A stretch of DNA of 64,000 bases from Phaeacidiphilus oryzae TH49 (GCF_000744815.1 NZ_JQMQ01000005.1:566055-630054), one strand, 5' to 3'; positions 26,690 through 35,703 are shown, counted from the stretch's first letter. Program-made: numbers and translations. The notes: generated by a model not told the origin, from the letters alone.

Positions 26690-27304
26690 GTGAGCAGTGC
26701 GGACGAGAACCCTGACGAGGAGCTGCTGGCGGGCGTCGGCCCGCGGCTGCGGTCCCTGCGCAAGGAGCGGAGGACCACCCTGGCCGCCCTCTCCGAGCGC
26801 ACCGGCATCTCCCAGAGCACCCTCTCCCGGCTGGAGTCCGGGCAGCGCAGGCCGACCCTGGAACTGCTGCTGCCGCTGGCCCGGGCGTACGGGGTGGGCC
26901 TGGACGAGCTGGTCGGCCTGCCCGCCCCGAAGGACCCCCGGGTGGAGCCGGAGCCGTTCACCCACCACGGCCGGACCTGGGTGCCGCTCACCCGGTATCT
27001 CGGCGGGCTGCACGCCTTCAAGCAGATCATCCCGCCGGACGCGCCCGGGGCGGACGACTGCGGCAAGCCCCTCGACCCGCGCACCCACGAGGGCTACGAG
27101 TGGCTGTACGTGCTGAGCGGGCGCCTGCGGCTGCTCCTCGGCGACCGGCGGCTGGAGCTGAAGGCCGGCGAGGCCGCGGAGTTCGACACCCGCACCCCGC
27201 ACGCCTTCGGCAACGCCGGCACCCGGCCGGTGGAGTTCCTCGCCATCTTCGGCCCGCAGGGCGAGCGGATCCATGTCCGGGCCAGGCCAAGGAAGTTGGA
27301 CTGA
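26690..27304 (+). CDS. XRE-family regulator with C-terminal cupin domain
   Basis: 204 residues. The helix-turn-helix at about 14-70 (RLRSLRKERRTTLAALSERTGISQSTLSRLESGQRRPTLELLLPLA) is fused to a small beta-barrel cupin at about 100-200 (THEGYEWLYVLSGRLRLLLGDRRLELKAGEAAEFDTRTPHAFGN). This is the usual layout of ligand-sensing regulators such as PuuR-type proteins. The metal-binding His/Glu set looks partly kept (E, H in TPHAF). GTG 26690 or ATG 26681 could be the start. Its ligand is unknown. The divergent methyltransferase is the best candidate target. Confidence 0.85.
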   Translation: MSSADENPDEELLAGVGPRLRSLRKERRTTLAALSERTGISQSTLSRLESGQRRPTLELLLPLARAYGVGLDELVGLPAPKDPRVEPEPFTHHGRTWVPLTRYLGGLHAFKQIIPPDAPGADDCGKPLDPRTHEGYEWLYVLSGRLRLLLGDRRLELKAGEAAEFDTRTPHAFGNAGTRPVEFLAIFGPQGERIHVRARPRKLD

Positions 27305-27381
27305 GGGGACGCGGGGCGGCACGGTTCCGCCGGAGGGCCGCCGGAAGTCCGCCGGGGCCCCGCCGGTGGTCTGTCGGGGTC

Positions 27382-27410
27382 TTGACACGGAACTGGTCTA
27401 GTCCAACTAT
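27382..27410 (+). promoter_or_regulatory. Chitinase promoter with embedded DasR-type (dre) site
   Basis: TTGACA (27382-27387), 17 nt, then AACTAT (27405-27410). The spacer holds ACTGGTCTAGTCCAAC (27392-27407), a close match to the dre consensus ACTGGTCTAGACCAGT bound by DasR, the N-acetylglucosamine-responsive GntR regulator of streptomycete chitinase genes. Repression in the absence of aminosugar is inferred. Confidence 0.78.
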
Positions 27411-27508
27411 GGGCGGTGCTCAACCCTCGGCTCAACCGTGTTCTCGTACCACTGCGCGCCCCGTCGCGCGCAGCCCCCACTCGCTGACTTCCCCCACCGG
27501 GAGCACCC

Positions 27509-29311
27509 ATGAGACGCAAGGGACGGCTCCGGCGCGGACTCGCCGCGCTGGCCTCCTTCACCGCCGCCACCGGGCTCGCCCTGGCCGGCGCGGCCACCGC
27601 CCAGGCGCACACCCCCGGGACGGCGAACGCCCACCGGCACGGATCGGCGTCCCCCGCGGCGAGTTCGCTGCCCTCCCAGCTCTTCGCCCCGTACTTCGAG
27701 GCCTGGACCGGCGGCGACCCGTCCGCGCTGGCGACCCAGTCCGGCAACAAGTACCTGACCATGGCCTTCCTGCAGACCGCGAGCTCCGGCTCGTGCACCG
27801 CGCTGTGGAACGGCGACACCTCGATGCCGATCGCCTCCTCCACCTTCGGCAGTGCCATCTCCGCGATCCAGGCCGCGGGCGGGGACGTCATCCCCTCCTT
27901 CGGCGGCTACACCGCGGACACCACCAACACCGACATAGCGGACAGCTGCACCGATGTGTCCTCCATCGCGGCGGCCTACGAGTCCCTGGTCACCACCTAC
28001 CACATCCACCGGATCGACCTGGACGTGGAGGCCAACGCCGAGACCGACACGGCCGGGCTCACCCGCCGCTCGCAGGCGATCAAGCAGGTGGAGGACTGGG
28101 CCGCGGCGAACGGCCAGAGCGTGCAGTTCTCGCTGACCCTGCCGACCACCACCTCCGGCCTGGACTCCACCGGCAAGGCGGTGGTCCAGAACGCGATCGC
28201 CAACGGCGCGCGGATCGACGTGGTCAACCTGATGACCTTCGACTACTACGACGGCGCCACGCACGAGATGGCCACCGACGCCGAGAACGCGGCACAGGCG
28301 CTCTACAGCCAACTGGCCGCGCTGTACCCGTCCAGGAGCTCCGCCCAGCTGTGGAACATGGTCGGCATCACCCTGATGCCGGGCATCGACGACTACGGCG
28401 CCGCCGAGACCACCACCGTCGCGGACGCGGCGAACGTGGAGAGCTGGGCGGCCGGCAAGGGCGTCAACACCCTCTCGATGTGGGCACTGCAGCGCGACAA
28501 CGGCGGCTGCCCCGGCACCGGCGGGTCCGACAGCTGCTCCGGCATCAGCCAGAACACCTGGGACTTCAGCCACGCCCTGGAGAAGATCAACGGCGGCGGC
28601 TCCACCGGCAGCAGCGACTTCTCGCTCTCGGTCAGCCCGGCCTCGGCCACCGTGGCGGCGGGCGGCTCCACCACGGCGACCGTCTCGACGGCGGTCTCGT
28701 CCGGCTCCGCCGAATCGGTCGCCCTCTCCGCGAGCGGGGCGCCGAGCGGGGTGACGGTCTCGTTCAGCCCGGCCTCGGTCACCTCCGGCGGCTCCTCGAC
28801 GATGACCGTCTCCGCCTCCTCCTCGGCGGCGGCGGGCAGCTATCCGATCACCGTGCGGGGAACCGCCTCCTCGGGGAGCCACAGCTCCACCTACACCCTG
28901 ACCGTCGGCGGCGGCGGGAGCGGCGGGGGCGGCAGCCTGGCCAACGCCGGCTTCGAGTCCGGCTCGCTCTCCCCGTGGACCTGCCAGTCCGGCTCCACGG
29001 TCGTCAACTCGCCCGTGCACAGCGGGAGTCACGCCCTCCAGGTGACGACGAGCGGTTCGCAGACCGGCGAGTGCGACCAGAGCGTCACCCTCAAGCCGAA
29101 CACCTCCTACACGCTGACCGGCTGGGTGGAGGGCTCCTACGCCTTCATCGGCGTCAGCGGTGGCGCGACCGCCTCGACCTGGGCCAGCTCCAGCGGCTGG
29201 ACCCAGCTCAAGGTGCCCTTCACCACCGGCTCCTCGGGCACCGTCACCGTCTACGCCCACGGCTGGTACGGCCAGGGCAACGTCTACGCCGACGACTTCG
29301 CCCTGAACTGA
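27509..29311 (+). CDS. Secreted GH18 chitinase with Ser/Thr-rich domain and C-terminal CBM-like domain
   Basis: 600 residues: Sec signal peptide 1-33 (TAQA cleavage), a GH18 barrel at about 50-360, an immunoglobulin-like repeat domain rich in Ser/Ala/Val at about 370-470, a Gly-Ser linker, and a C-terminal jelly-roll carbohydrate-binding-like module at about 480-600 (LANAGFESGSLSPWTCQSGS). The catalytic strand reads HRIDLDVEAN: D170, D172 and the acid E174 are kept, but the first Asp of the classical DxxDxDxE is replaced by His, as I would expect for the PF-ChiA-like branch. It degrades chitin or chito-oligosaccharides outside the cell. The dre operator upstream supports the role. Confidence 0.87.
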   Translation: MRRKGRLRRGLAALASFTAATGLALAGAATAQAHTPGTANAHRHGSASPAASSLPSQLFAPYFEAWTGGDPSALATQSGNKYLTMAFLQTASSGSCTALWNGDTSMPIASSTFGSAISAIQAAGGDVIPSFGGYTADTTNTDIADSCTDVSSIAAAYESLVTTYHIHRIDLDVEANAETDTAGLTRRSQAIKQVEDWAAANGQSVQFSLTLPTTTSGLDSTGKAVVQNAIANGARIDVVNLMTFDYYDGATHEMATDAENAAQALYSQLAALYPSRSSAQLWNMVGITLMPGIDDYGAAETTTVADAANVESWAAGKGVNTLSMWALQRDNGGCPGTGGSDSCSGISQNTWDFSHALEKINGGGSTGSSDFSLSVSPASATVAAGGSTTATVSTAVSSGSAESVALSASGAPSGVTVSFSPASVTSGGSSTMTVSASSSAAAGSYPITVRGTASSGSHSSTYTLTVGGGGSGGGGSLANAGFESGSLSPWTCQSGSTVVNSPVHSGSHALQVTTSGSQTGECDQSVTLKPNTSYTLTGWVEGSYAFIGVSGGATASTWASSSGWTQLKVPFTTGSSGTVTVYAHGWYGQGNVYADDFALN

Positions 29312-29330
29312 TCCGCACCACCGCCCTCCG

Positions 29331-29349
29331 GCCGCGCCTCCTGCGCGGC
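29331..29349 (+). terminator. Hairpin after the chitinase gene
   Basis: GCCGCGC (29331-29337), loop CTCCT, GCGCGGC (29343-29349), 20 nt after the stop. G+C-rich with no T-run, as is common for actinomycete terminators. Confidence 0.5.
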
Positions 29350-29437
29350 GGCCTTCGGCCTCCCGGGCCGATCCGCCGGACCACCGTCGCCGATCGTGAT
29401 CTTTTGCGGTCGGCGATGGTCTGTTTGACTGCGGGTT

Positions 29438-29455
29438 CGGTGCACGGTTGCACCG
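29438..29455. promoter_or_regulatory. Inverted repeat before the Gfo/Idh gene
   Basis: CGGTGCACGGTTGCACCG has perfect 7-bp arms around CGGT, ending 24 bp before the GTG. TTGACT lies just upstream at 29425-29430, so a promoter with an operator downstream of the -35 is plausible. The regulator is unknown. Confidence 0.45.
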
Positions 29456-29478
29456 TTGCCGAGATGGGAGGCCGTCGG

Positions 29479-30645
29479 GTGGAGGATCTGCGGATCGGGG
29501 TGCTGGGGCTGGGGATCCGGGCCTCGCTGGGGCGGCACGCCCATCGGCCGGGCCAGGGCTCCCGGGTGGTGGCGGTGTGCGACACCGACCGGCGGGCCCT
29601 GGAGCGGGGAGCGGAGAAGCTCGGGTTCGAGGAGGGATGGCAGGCGGAGGGGGTGCTCGCCACCACCGAGCGGCGCGACCTCCTGGCCGCCGGGCTGGAC
29701 GCGGTGCTGGTGCTCACCCCCGATCACACCCACGCCGAGCTGGCGGTGGAGCTGCTGGAGGCGGGGACACCGGTCTATCTGGAGAAGCCGCTGGCGATCA
29801 GCGTCGAGGACTGCGACCGGATCCTCCTCGCCGCCCGGCGCACCGGCACCCGGCTCTACGTCGGCCACAACATGCGGCACATGCCGGTGGTGCTGCTGCT
29901 GCGCGAGCTGATCGACCGCGGCGAGATCGGCCGGGTGGAGGCCGTGTGGTGCCGGCACTTCGTCGGCCACGGCGGGGACTTCTACTTCAAGGACTGGCAC
30001 GCCGACCGCCGGCTCAGCGGCGGGCTGCTGCTGCAGAAGGGCGCCCACGACCTGGACGTGATCCACTGGCTGACCGGCGGCTACACCCGCCGGGTCAGCG
30101 CGATGGGCGGACTCAAGGTCTACGGCTCGATCACCGACCGCCGGGACAACCGGGACCGGCAGATGTGGGACTGGTTCTCCGAGGACAACTGGCCGCCGAC
30201 GGCCCAGCGGGAGCTCAACCCGGTGGTCGACGTCGAGGACCTGTCGATGATGCTGATGGAGCTGGACAACGGCGTCCACGCCAGCTACCAGCAGTGCCAT
30301 TTCACCCCCGACTACTGGCGGAACTACACGGTGATCGGCACCGAGGGGCGGCTGGAGAACTTCGGCGACGGGCCGGGAGGGGTCGTCCGGCTGTGGAACC
30401 GCCGGACCGGTTACCGGCCGGACGGGGACGCCTCCTTCGCCATCCCCGAGGGCGAGGGCGGCCACGCCGGCGCGGACACCGCGATCATGGCCGAGTTCCT
30501 CCGGTACGTGCGGGACGGCGGGGAGACCCTGACCTCGCCGGTGGCCGCCCGGCAGGCGGTCGCGGCAGGCGTCACGGCGACCAGGTCGCTCCGCGAGGGC
30601 GGCACGCCGCTGGAGGTCCCGCCGCTGCCGGACGGGCTGACCTGA
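29479..30645 (+). CDS. Gfo/Idh/MocA-family oxidoreductase
   Basis: 388 residues. The N-terminal Rossmann domain (LRIGVLGLGIRASLGRHAH, VVAVCD) binds NAD(P). The family signature VYLEKPLAISVEDCDRI supplies the conserved Lys of the EKP motif, and the C-terminal alpha/beta domain includes GGLLLQKGAHDLDVIHWLTG with the catalytic His region. It acts on a sugar, inositol or aminosugar derivative, but the substrate cannot be told from sequence. GTG 29479 is chosen because GGGAGG lies 9 nt before it; ATG 29464 is an alternative. No transporter or kinase adjoins; the chitinase upstream is the only carbohydrate neighbour. Confidence 0.85.
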   Translation: MEDLRIGVLGLGIRASLGRHAHRPGQGSRVVAVCDTDRRALERGAEKLGFEEGWQAEGVLATTERRDLLAAGLDAVLVLTPDHTHAELAVELLEAGTPVYLEKPLAISVEDCDRILLAARRTGTRLYVGHNMRHMPVVLLLRELIDRGEIGRVEAVWCRHFVGHGGDFYFKDWHADRRLSGGLLLQKGAHDLDVIHWLTGGYTRRVSAMGGLKVYGSITDRRDNRDRQMWDWFSEDNWPPTAQRELNPVVDVEDLSMMLMELDNGVHASYQQCHFTPDYWRNYTVIGTEGRLENFGDGPGGVVRLWNRRTGYRPDGDASFAIPEGEGGHAGADTAIMAEFLRYVRDGGETLTSPVAARQAVAAGVTATRSLREGGTPLEVPPLPDGLT

Positions 30646-30655
30646 CCGCGGCAGC

Positions 30656-30679
30656 ACGCCGGCACGCCGGCACGCCGGG
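30656..30679. repeat. Short CACGCCGG tandem repeat
   Basis: Three head-to-tail copies of an 8-bp unit just after the oxidoreductase stop, followed by G+C-rich inverted segments (CCGGCCG). Possibly part of a termination region. Confidence 0.5.
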
Positions 30680-30728
30680 GCCGGCCGCCGCCCGGCCGGA
30701 GGGACCGGCCCGTCCCCGGGCGGCGTGG

Positions 30729-30755
30729 TGTCACAACCCCGGCGGCCGATCCGTC
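30729..30755 (+). promoter_or_regulatory. ECF41-type promoter upstream of its own sigma gene
   Basis: TGTCACA (30729-30735), exactly 16 nt, then CGTC (30752-30755). This matches the published ECF41 promoter signature TGTCACA-N16-CGTC at every fixed base and lies 50 bp before the sigma gene. It strongly suggests autoregulation. Confidence 0.8.
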
Positions 30756-30804
30756 AGCCTGATGACCGGGTAATCCACTGTGATCGGACGGGGACGGGAC
30801 GAGG

Positions 30805-31869
30805 ATGACGAGGGACGACGACCAGCGGCTGCTCGCCGAGGGCTTCCAGCGGCACCGGGCGCACCTCCGCGCTGTCGCGTACCGCATGCTGGGCTCGCTG
30901 GCCGAGGCCGAGGACGCCGTGCAGGAGTCGTGGCTGCGGCTGAGCCGCACCGACAGCGACGCCATCGAGAACCTCGGCGGCTGGCTGACCACCGTCGTCG
31001 GACGGGTCTGCCTGGACATGCTGCGCAGCCGGGCCGCCCGCCGGGAGGAGCCGCTGGAGGCGGCGATGGGACCGCGGCTGCCCGACCCGGTGGTGCTCCC
31101 CGACCCCGGCGCGAGCGGCATCGGCGGCCCGGGCGCCTCCGGCTCCGGTTCCGGCGGCCGGGGCGGGGTGGCCGGGGTCCTCCACGGCGGCGACGAGGCG
31201 GCCGGCGATCCCGAGCGGCAGGCGCTGCTCGCCGACTCGGTCGGGCTGGCCATGCTGGTGGTACTGGACGCCCTCTCCCCCGCCGAGCGCCTGGCCTTCG
31301 TCCTCCGCGACATGTTCGCGGTGCCGTTCGAGGAGATCGCCAGGATGCTGGACAAGTCCCCGGCCGCCACCCGCCAGCTGGCCAGCCGGGCCCGCCGCCG
31401 GGTCCAGGGCCTGGCGCCGGACCCGGAGGCGCTGGAGACCGACCCGCAGGACCTGCCGCGCCGCAGGGCCGTCGTGGACGCCTTCGAACGGGCCGCCCGC
31501 AAGGGCGACTTCGAGGCGCTGGTGGCCGTCCTCGATCCGGCCGTGGTGCTCCACGCCGCCCTCCCGCAGGGCACCGCCGTGGTCCGGGGCGCGGCCGCGG
31601 TGGCCGGCCGGGCCAGGCTGTTCTCTCGGACCGGGACAGCCGTCTCCACCCAGCGGGTGCTGGTCAACGGCGCGCCGGGGATCCTGGCCACGCAGGAGGG
31701 GCGCCCGTACTCGCTGCTGGCCTTCACCGTCGACCCCGAGCGCGGGCTGATCGTCGAGCTGGACATCATCACCGACCCGGAGCGGCTGGCCGGGCTCGAC
31801 CTCTCCGGGCTCGCCGGGCCCGACGCCGGGCCGGCGGCTCACCTGCGTTCGAGGATCCCCCGGACGTAG
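30805..31869 (+). CDS. ECF41-family RNA polymerase sigma factor with SnoaL-like C-terminal domain
   Basis: 354 residues. Sigma region 2 is at about 10-80 (VAYRMLGSLAEAEDAVQESWLRL). A linker has GPRLPDPVV, a variant of the ECF41 YxGPWLPEP motif, then a Gly/Ser-rich insert (GASGIGGPGASGSGSGGRGG) not usual for the family. Region 4 is at about 145-205 (LSPAERLAFVLRDMFAVPFEEIARMLDKSPAATRQLASRARRRV) and a SnoaL/NTF2-like domain follows to the end. ECF41 factors lack an anti-sigma gene; the fused domain regulates activity. The promoter match supports the class. The usual neighbour, a carboxymuconolactone decarboxylase/oxidoreductase/epimerase gene, is absent. Its 3' end overlaps the convergent DinB-like gene by 31 bp. 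Confidence 0.87.
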   Translation: MTRDDDQRLLAEGFQRHRAHLRAVAYRMLGSLAEAEDAVQESWLRLSRTDSDAIENLGGWLTTVVGRVCLDMLRSRAARREEPLEAAMGPRLPDPVVLPDPGASGIGGPGASGSGSGGRGGVAGVLHGGDEAAGDPERQALLADSVGLAMLVVLDALSPAERLAFVLRDMFAVPFEEIARMLDKSPAATRQLASRARRRVQGLAPDPEALETDPQDLPRRRAVVDAFERAARKGDFEALVAVLDPAVVLHAALPQGTAVVRGAAAVAGRARLFSRTGTAVSTQRVLVNGAPGILATQEGRPYSLLAFTVDPERGLIVELDIITDPERLAGLDLSGLAGPDAGPAAHLRSRIPRT

Positions 31870-32354
31870 GCGGCCTGGCCGACATGCTGGTGGTCCTCGG
31901 CGAGCACGCTGACCAGGCGGACGGCGAGGGTCACCGGCGGGTCCCAGGAGTCGTCGACGATCCGCTGGTAGTCGGCGTCGGAGAGGGTGCGGAGGTACTC
32001 GACCGTCCGGGCGTGGACCGCGTCGTGGTAGTCGGCCAGCTGTTTGGCCGTCACCCCGCCGAAGGATCCCACCTGGGCGGTGGAGTGCCCGTAGCCGTGG
32101 TCGGCGGTGTGGTACGGCAGCCCGAAGTCCTGGTGGTACCCCGCCTCCGTCCAGGCCTGCTCGCGGCCGGCGACCTCGGCGATGTGGTCGTCCTGGACCC
32201 GCGTCAGATGCCAGACCAGCCAGCCGATCGGGTTGGCGTCCTGGTCCAGCCGGGCCGTCAGCTGCTCCTCGCCGAGGCCCTCCAGCACGTCGTGGACGCT
32301 CTCCTGCACCCGGTTGAACCCGTCGACCAGCAGCTCGACACTCGCCGTCGCCAT
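31839..32354 (-). CDS. DinB/DUF664-like putative mycothiol-dependent transferase
   Basis: 171 residues forming the four-helix DinB fold. The metal-binding histidines are visible in IGWLVWHLTRVQDDHIAEVAG and in VLAEDHQHVGQAAYVRG, the pattern of mycothiol-dependent enzymes (detoxification, maleylpyruvate isomerase-like) in actinobacteria. ATG 32354 follows AGGAGGAG at 6 nt. The substrate is unknown. Its upstream region holds TGTCAGT-N16-CGAA, too far from the ECF41 consensus to claim control by the neighbouring sigma factor. Confidence 0.8.
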   Translation of the reverse strand: MATASVELLVDGFNRVQESVHDVLEGLGEEQLTARLDQDANPIGWLVWHLTRVQDDHIAEVAGREQAWTEAGYHQDFGLPYHTADHGYGHSTAQVGSFGGVTAKQLADYHDAVHARTVEYLRTLSDADYQRIVDDSWDPPVTLAVRLVSVLAEDHQHVGQAAYVRGILERR

Positions 32355-32565
32355 ACCGCACTCCTCCTGTCGCCCTTCGGGACCTCTCCTGCCCATCCTT
32401 CGCAGGGTACGTCCGGGGACTGACACTCGCTCAGCCACCGATGTAAATCGTCTTCACGAGTACGCCGGAAGATATTGCTTTTCTTCACCGGCATTCGCCA
32501 GCATGCTCATGTTCACCTGAGTGACCGTCAACCCGCGTACCGGCAGGGCCCATCGGGAGGCGTTC

Positions 32566-35500
32566 GTGGCACGACCCAGATCAGCAGGAAGATCGTGGCG
32601 CGGCGGAACCGCGGCGGGGAGGCGCGCGCCGCTGGCGGCGCTCGCCGCGGCCGCCACCGCCGTGGGCATCGCGATGGCGGGGGCGCCACCGGCCTCCGCC
32701 GCGGCACCGCCCGGCCCCGGGCCGGCACCCACCCAGCAGCGGGACCAGGCGCAGGCCCAGACGGAGGCGCGGGACCAGACGGAGGCGCGGGCCCAGGCGC
32801 AGGCGTTCGCGGACAGCGCCGGCCTTCCGGCCGACGCGGTCGGCGCCGCCAGGCCCGGCCTCCCGGCCGAGGCCACCGACCCCGCGACCGGTCGGGACTG
32901 GGCGATCACCTCGTTCACGCCGGCCGCGGCGGCCGCGCCGGCCCCGGCCCGGAGCAGCACCGGCTTCCAGGACGGCGCCGCCACCGCCGTCCTCACCCGG
33001 ACCCCCGGCGGGGCCTGGCGGGTCGTCCATCGTGGCGGTCCGCTGGACTGCGGGTACGGGGTGCCCGCGGACATCCGGACGGCCCTCGGCCTGCCGGCGT
33101 CCGCGCCGGCCGCCTGCTCCGCCCACACCGCCGCCCAGCGCCGCGCCGCGCACACCGCGGCGGCCGCCCCGCCGCCCCCGCCGACAGCGCCGCCGGCGCC
33201 GGCACCGATCGCGGCGCGGACATCGCCCGGATCGCCCTCGGGCAGGTCGGCACGGCCACCACCCCCTCCGAGACCAGCTTCGCGGGCGTCGACTGCGACC
33301 CCTACACCACGCTGGTCGGCGCGTTCTCCCCGAACTCCAACGGCTGCGGAGGCGACGCCGGCTTCGGGGTCCGCGACGAGAACGAGGCCTGGTGCTCGGA
33401 CTTCGCCAAATGGGTCTGGGAGCAGGCCGGGGTGACCGCGGACGTGGACACCGTCAACGCCGGGGCGACCTCCTTCTACGCCTGGGCGCAGGAGCAGGGC
33501 CAGACCCCCGTGGTGGACTCGGGCACCCCCGAGCCCGGCGACGCGGTGGTCTTCTACCCGCCCGGCGCGGTCGACGCGAACCGCTACGCCGACCACGTCG
33601 GCATCGTCACCGCGGTCCATCCCGACGGCACGGTGGACCTGGTCAACGGGGACTTCCTGGGCGCGGACGGGATCACCGTCGAGTACGACCCCGGCGTCTC
33701 GCTGACCCCCTGGGCGGCCGGGGTGTGGGGGGCCGGCGAGCAGTGGGTGCTGGTCGCGCCCCCGGCGGGCGCCCAGCCGGCGGCCCCGCGGACCGCCGTC
33801 TCCGGCCCGCACAGCGCCGCGGCCGGCACGGCGGTGCGGCTGACCGCGGCCGCGCCCAGCGCGCCGGGGGCTCCCGCCCCCCGGTACGCCTGGACCTTCG
33901 GCGACGGCCGGGACACCGACGCCGCCACCGCCGCCGTGGACCACGTCTTCCCCGGTCCCGGCCGCTACAGCGTCACGCTGACCGCCACCGCCGCCACCGG
34001 CGCTGCCGCGACCGGCACCTTCGAGGTGGACGTGGCGGCCTCCTCCGGGGCCGCGGTGTCGGTTCCTGACACCTCGGTCTGGTACTCGGCCCGGCCGATC
34101 GACCAGTACCTCTTCCAGCCGGCCGCCGACGGGGGGCTCGCCGCGGAGGTCTCGGACGGGGTCGACTGGCTGCGCCGGGAGCCACCGGGCCGGCCCGCGC
34201 CCGGCACCGCCGTCACCGCGCTCGCCTATCCCGACCCGCGGGCCGCCGACGCCACCGTCCCGCACGCCTACTACCGCTCCGCCGACGGAACCCTGGCGGA
34301 GACCGCCCGGGACGGGGCCGGGGCCACCTGGTCGACGCGCGACCTGGCCGGCTCGCCGGCTCCGGGCAGCGCCCTCACCGCGGTCGCCACCGCGGCCGGC
34401 CCCGAGGTCTTCTTCTTCGACGGGTCCGGACGGCTCACCGAGTCCGCCGAGCGGGGCGGGACCTGGTCCGCCTCGGAGGTGGGCGGACCGCCCGTGCCGG
34501 CCGCCGACCGGGGAGCGCTCGCGGCCGTGCCGATCGGCGCCGGCGGCGACCCCGACGCCGTCGCGCTCTTCCAGCGCGACCGGGCAGGTGGCCTGACGGT
34601 ACGTCAACTCATCGGGGGCCACTGGCTTTCCGGGCACGTGCCGGGTGCGCTCGGCGCCCCGTCGAGCGGGCCGGCCGCGCTGGCCACCCCCGGCGGCGGT
34701 GCCGCGGTGTTCTCCACCGACGCCCACGGCAGGCTGTACGAGGCGGTGGCCGGGCGCACGGCCGCGGGCCTGAGCGGCTGGCGGGTGCACCTCCTCCCCG
34801 GCTCGCCGGCCGCCGGCGGACCGCTGGCGGCAACCACGTTCCTGCCGGGCACGGGCGCTGGCGGCTCCGGCGGCTCCGGCGGCTCGGGCGACACCGCCCC
34901 GCCGCTCGGCCAGGAGGTCTTCTACCTCGGCGGCGACGGCGTTCCCGCGGTCACCGCGGACGACGGCTCCGGCTGGCGGACCGGCACGCTGCCCGGCTCG
35001 GGCGGCACCGTCCTGGCCGCCGACGCCTACCCGCGCGCCGGCCTGCCGCAGCAGCTGTTCCTCTCCGGCCCCGACGGCCCCGGCAGCCTGACCCTGGACA
35101 GCACGGACGCCGCCGGAACCACCTGGTCGGCCACCCCCCTGCCGACCCGGACGACCGCCTACCCGGACACCGTCCTCCTCTACGCCGCGACGCCGGCCGA
35201 CGAGGAGAGCGCGCTGGCCGCCGCCCGGTCCGCGGGGCTGCCGGACGGCCAGGTCACCACCTCCTTCGCGCGGGCCTGGGCGGCCGCCCTCACCGGGGAC
35301 TACCTGGTGGTCGCGGTGGGCCGGCCGGCCCTCGACGCCCTCTACTACAACCCCTGCGGCTGGGCGAACCCCTCCGTCGAGGACGGCGGCTCGACGCCGT
35401 TCTTCCTCGCCCGCGGCCCGCTGAACGCCCCACCCGCGGCCGACGGCTTCGAGAACTCCGCCGCCGCCGACGACGCCCAGACCCCGGCCCTGGCCGCCGG

Positions 35501-35597
35501 CCTCGCCTTCTACGCGGTCCACGGCACCCTGCCGCCGGGAGCGACCCTGCCTCCCGCGGCCGCCCCGGCCCGCGTCTGCGCGGGCGCCGCCGGCTGA
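32566..35597 (+). CDS. Large secreted CHAP-PKD protein with propeller-like repeats (one frame break)
   Basis: From GTG 32566 (GGGAGG 5 nt upstream) the frame encodes a signal peptide (cleavage near ASA-AAPPG at about 48), a Gln/Ala/Arg-rich stretch and an unknown domain. At about 33175-33190, in a C-run, the frame moves by -1. One added base gives 1,010 residues. After the break come a CHAP-type amidase/peptidase (AWCSDFAKWVWEQAGV Cys, ADHVGIVTAV His, VNGDF Asn), a PKD domain (YAWTFGDGRDTD... FPGPGRYSVTLTATA) and several roughly 50-residue beta repeats resembling a lectin-type propeller. An unrecognised C-terminal domain of about 150 residues with paired Cys ends it. Probably a secreted wall-active or surface-binding enzyme. 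The divergently placed neighbours give no more information. Confidence 0.72.
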
Positions 35598-35640
35598 CCC
35601 CGTCCGGCCACGCGACCGAGCGCGCGGCCCCGGAGCCCCT

Positions 35641-35656
35641 GCGGCCCCGGGGCCGC
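35641..35656. terminator. Palindromic hairpin between convergent genes
   Basis: GCGGCCCCGGGGCCGC, a perfect 16-bp palindrome in the 106-bp spacer between the CHAP gene and murQ, flanked by other G+C-rich inverted segments. Probably a two-way terminator. Confidence 0.5.
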
Positions 35657-35703
35657 CGCGCCTCCCCGGGCGGCGCCCGGCCGGCGATCGCGCGGGGCCG
35701 GCC

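Noticed and set aside
32395-32425. ECF41-like promoter before the DinB-like gene (TGTCAGT-N16-CGAA)
   Set aside because: The -35 has changes in its last three bases and the -10 lacks CGTC; such a partial match is likely by chance.
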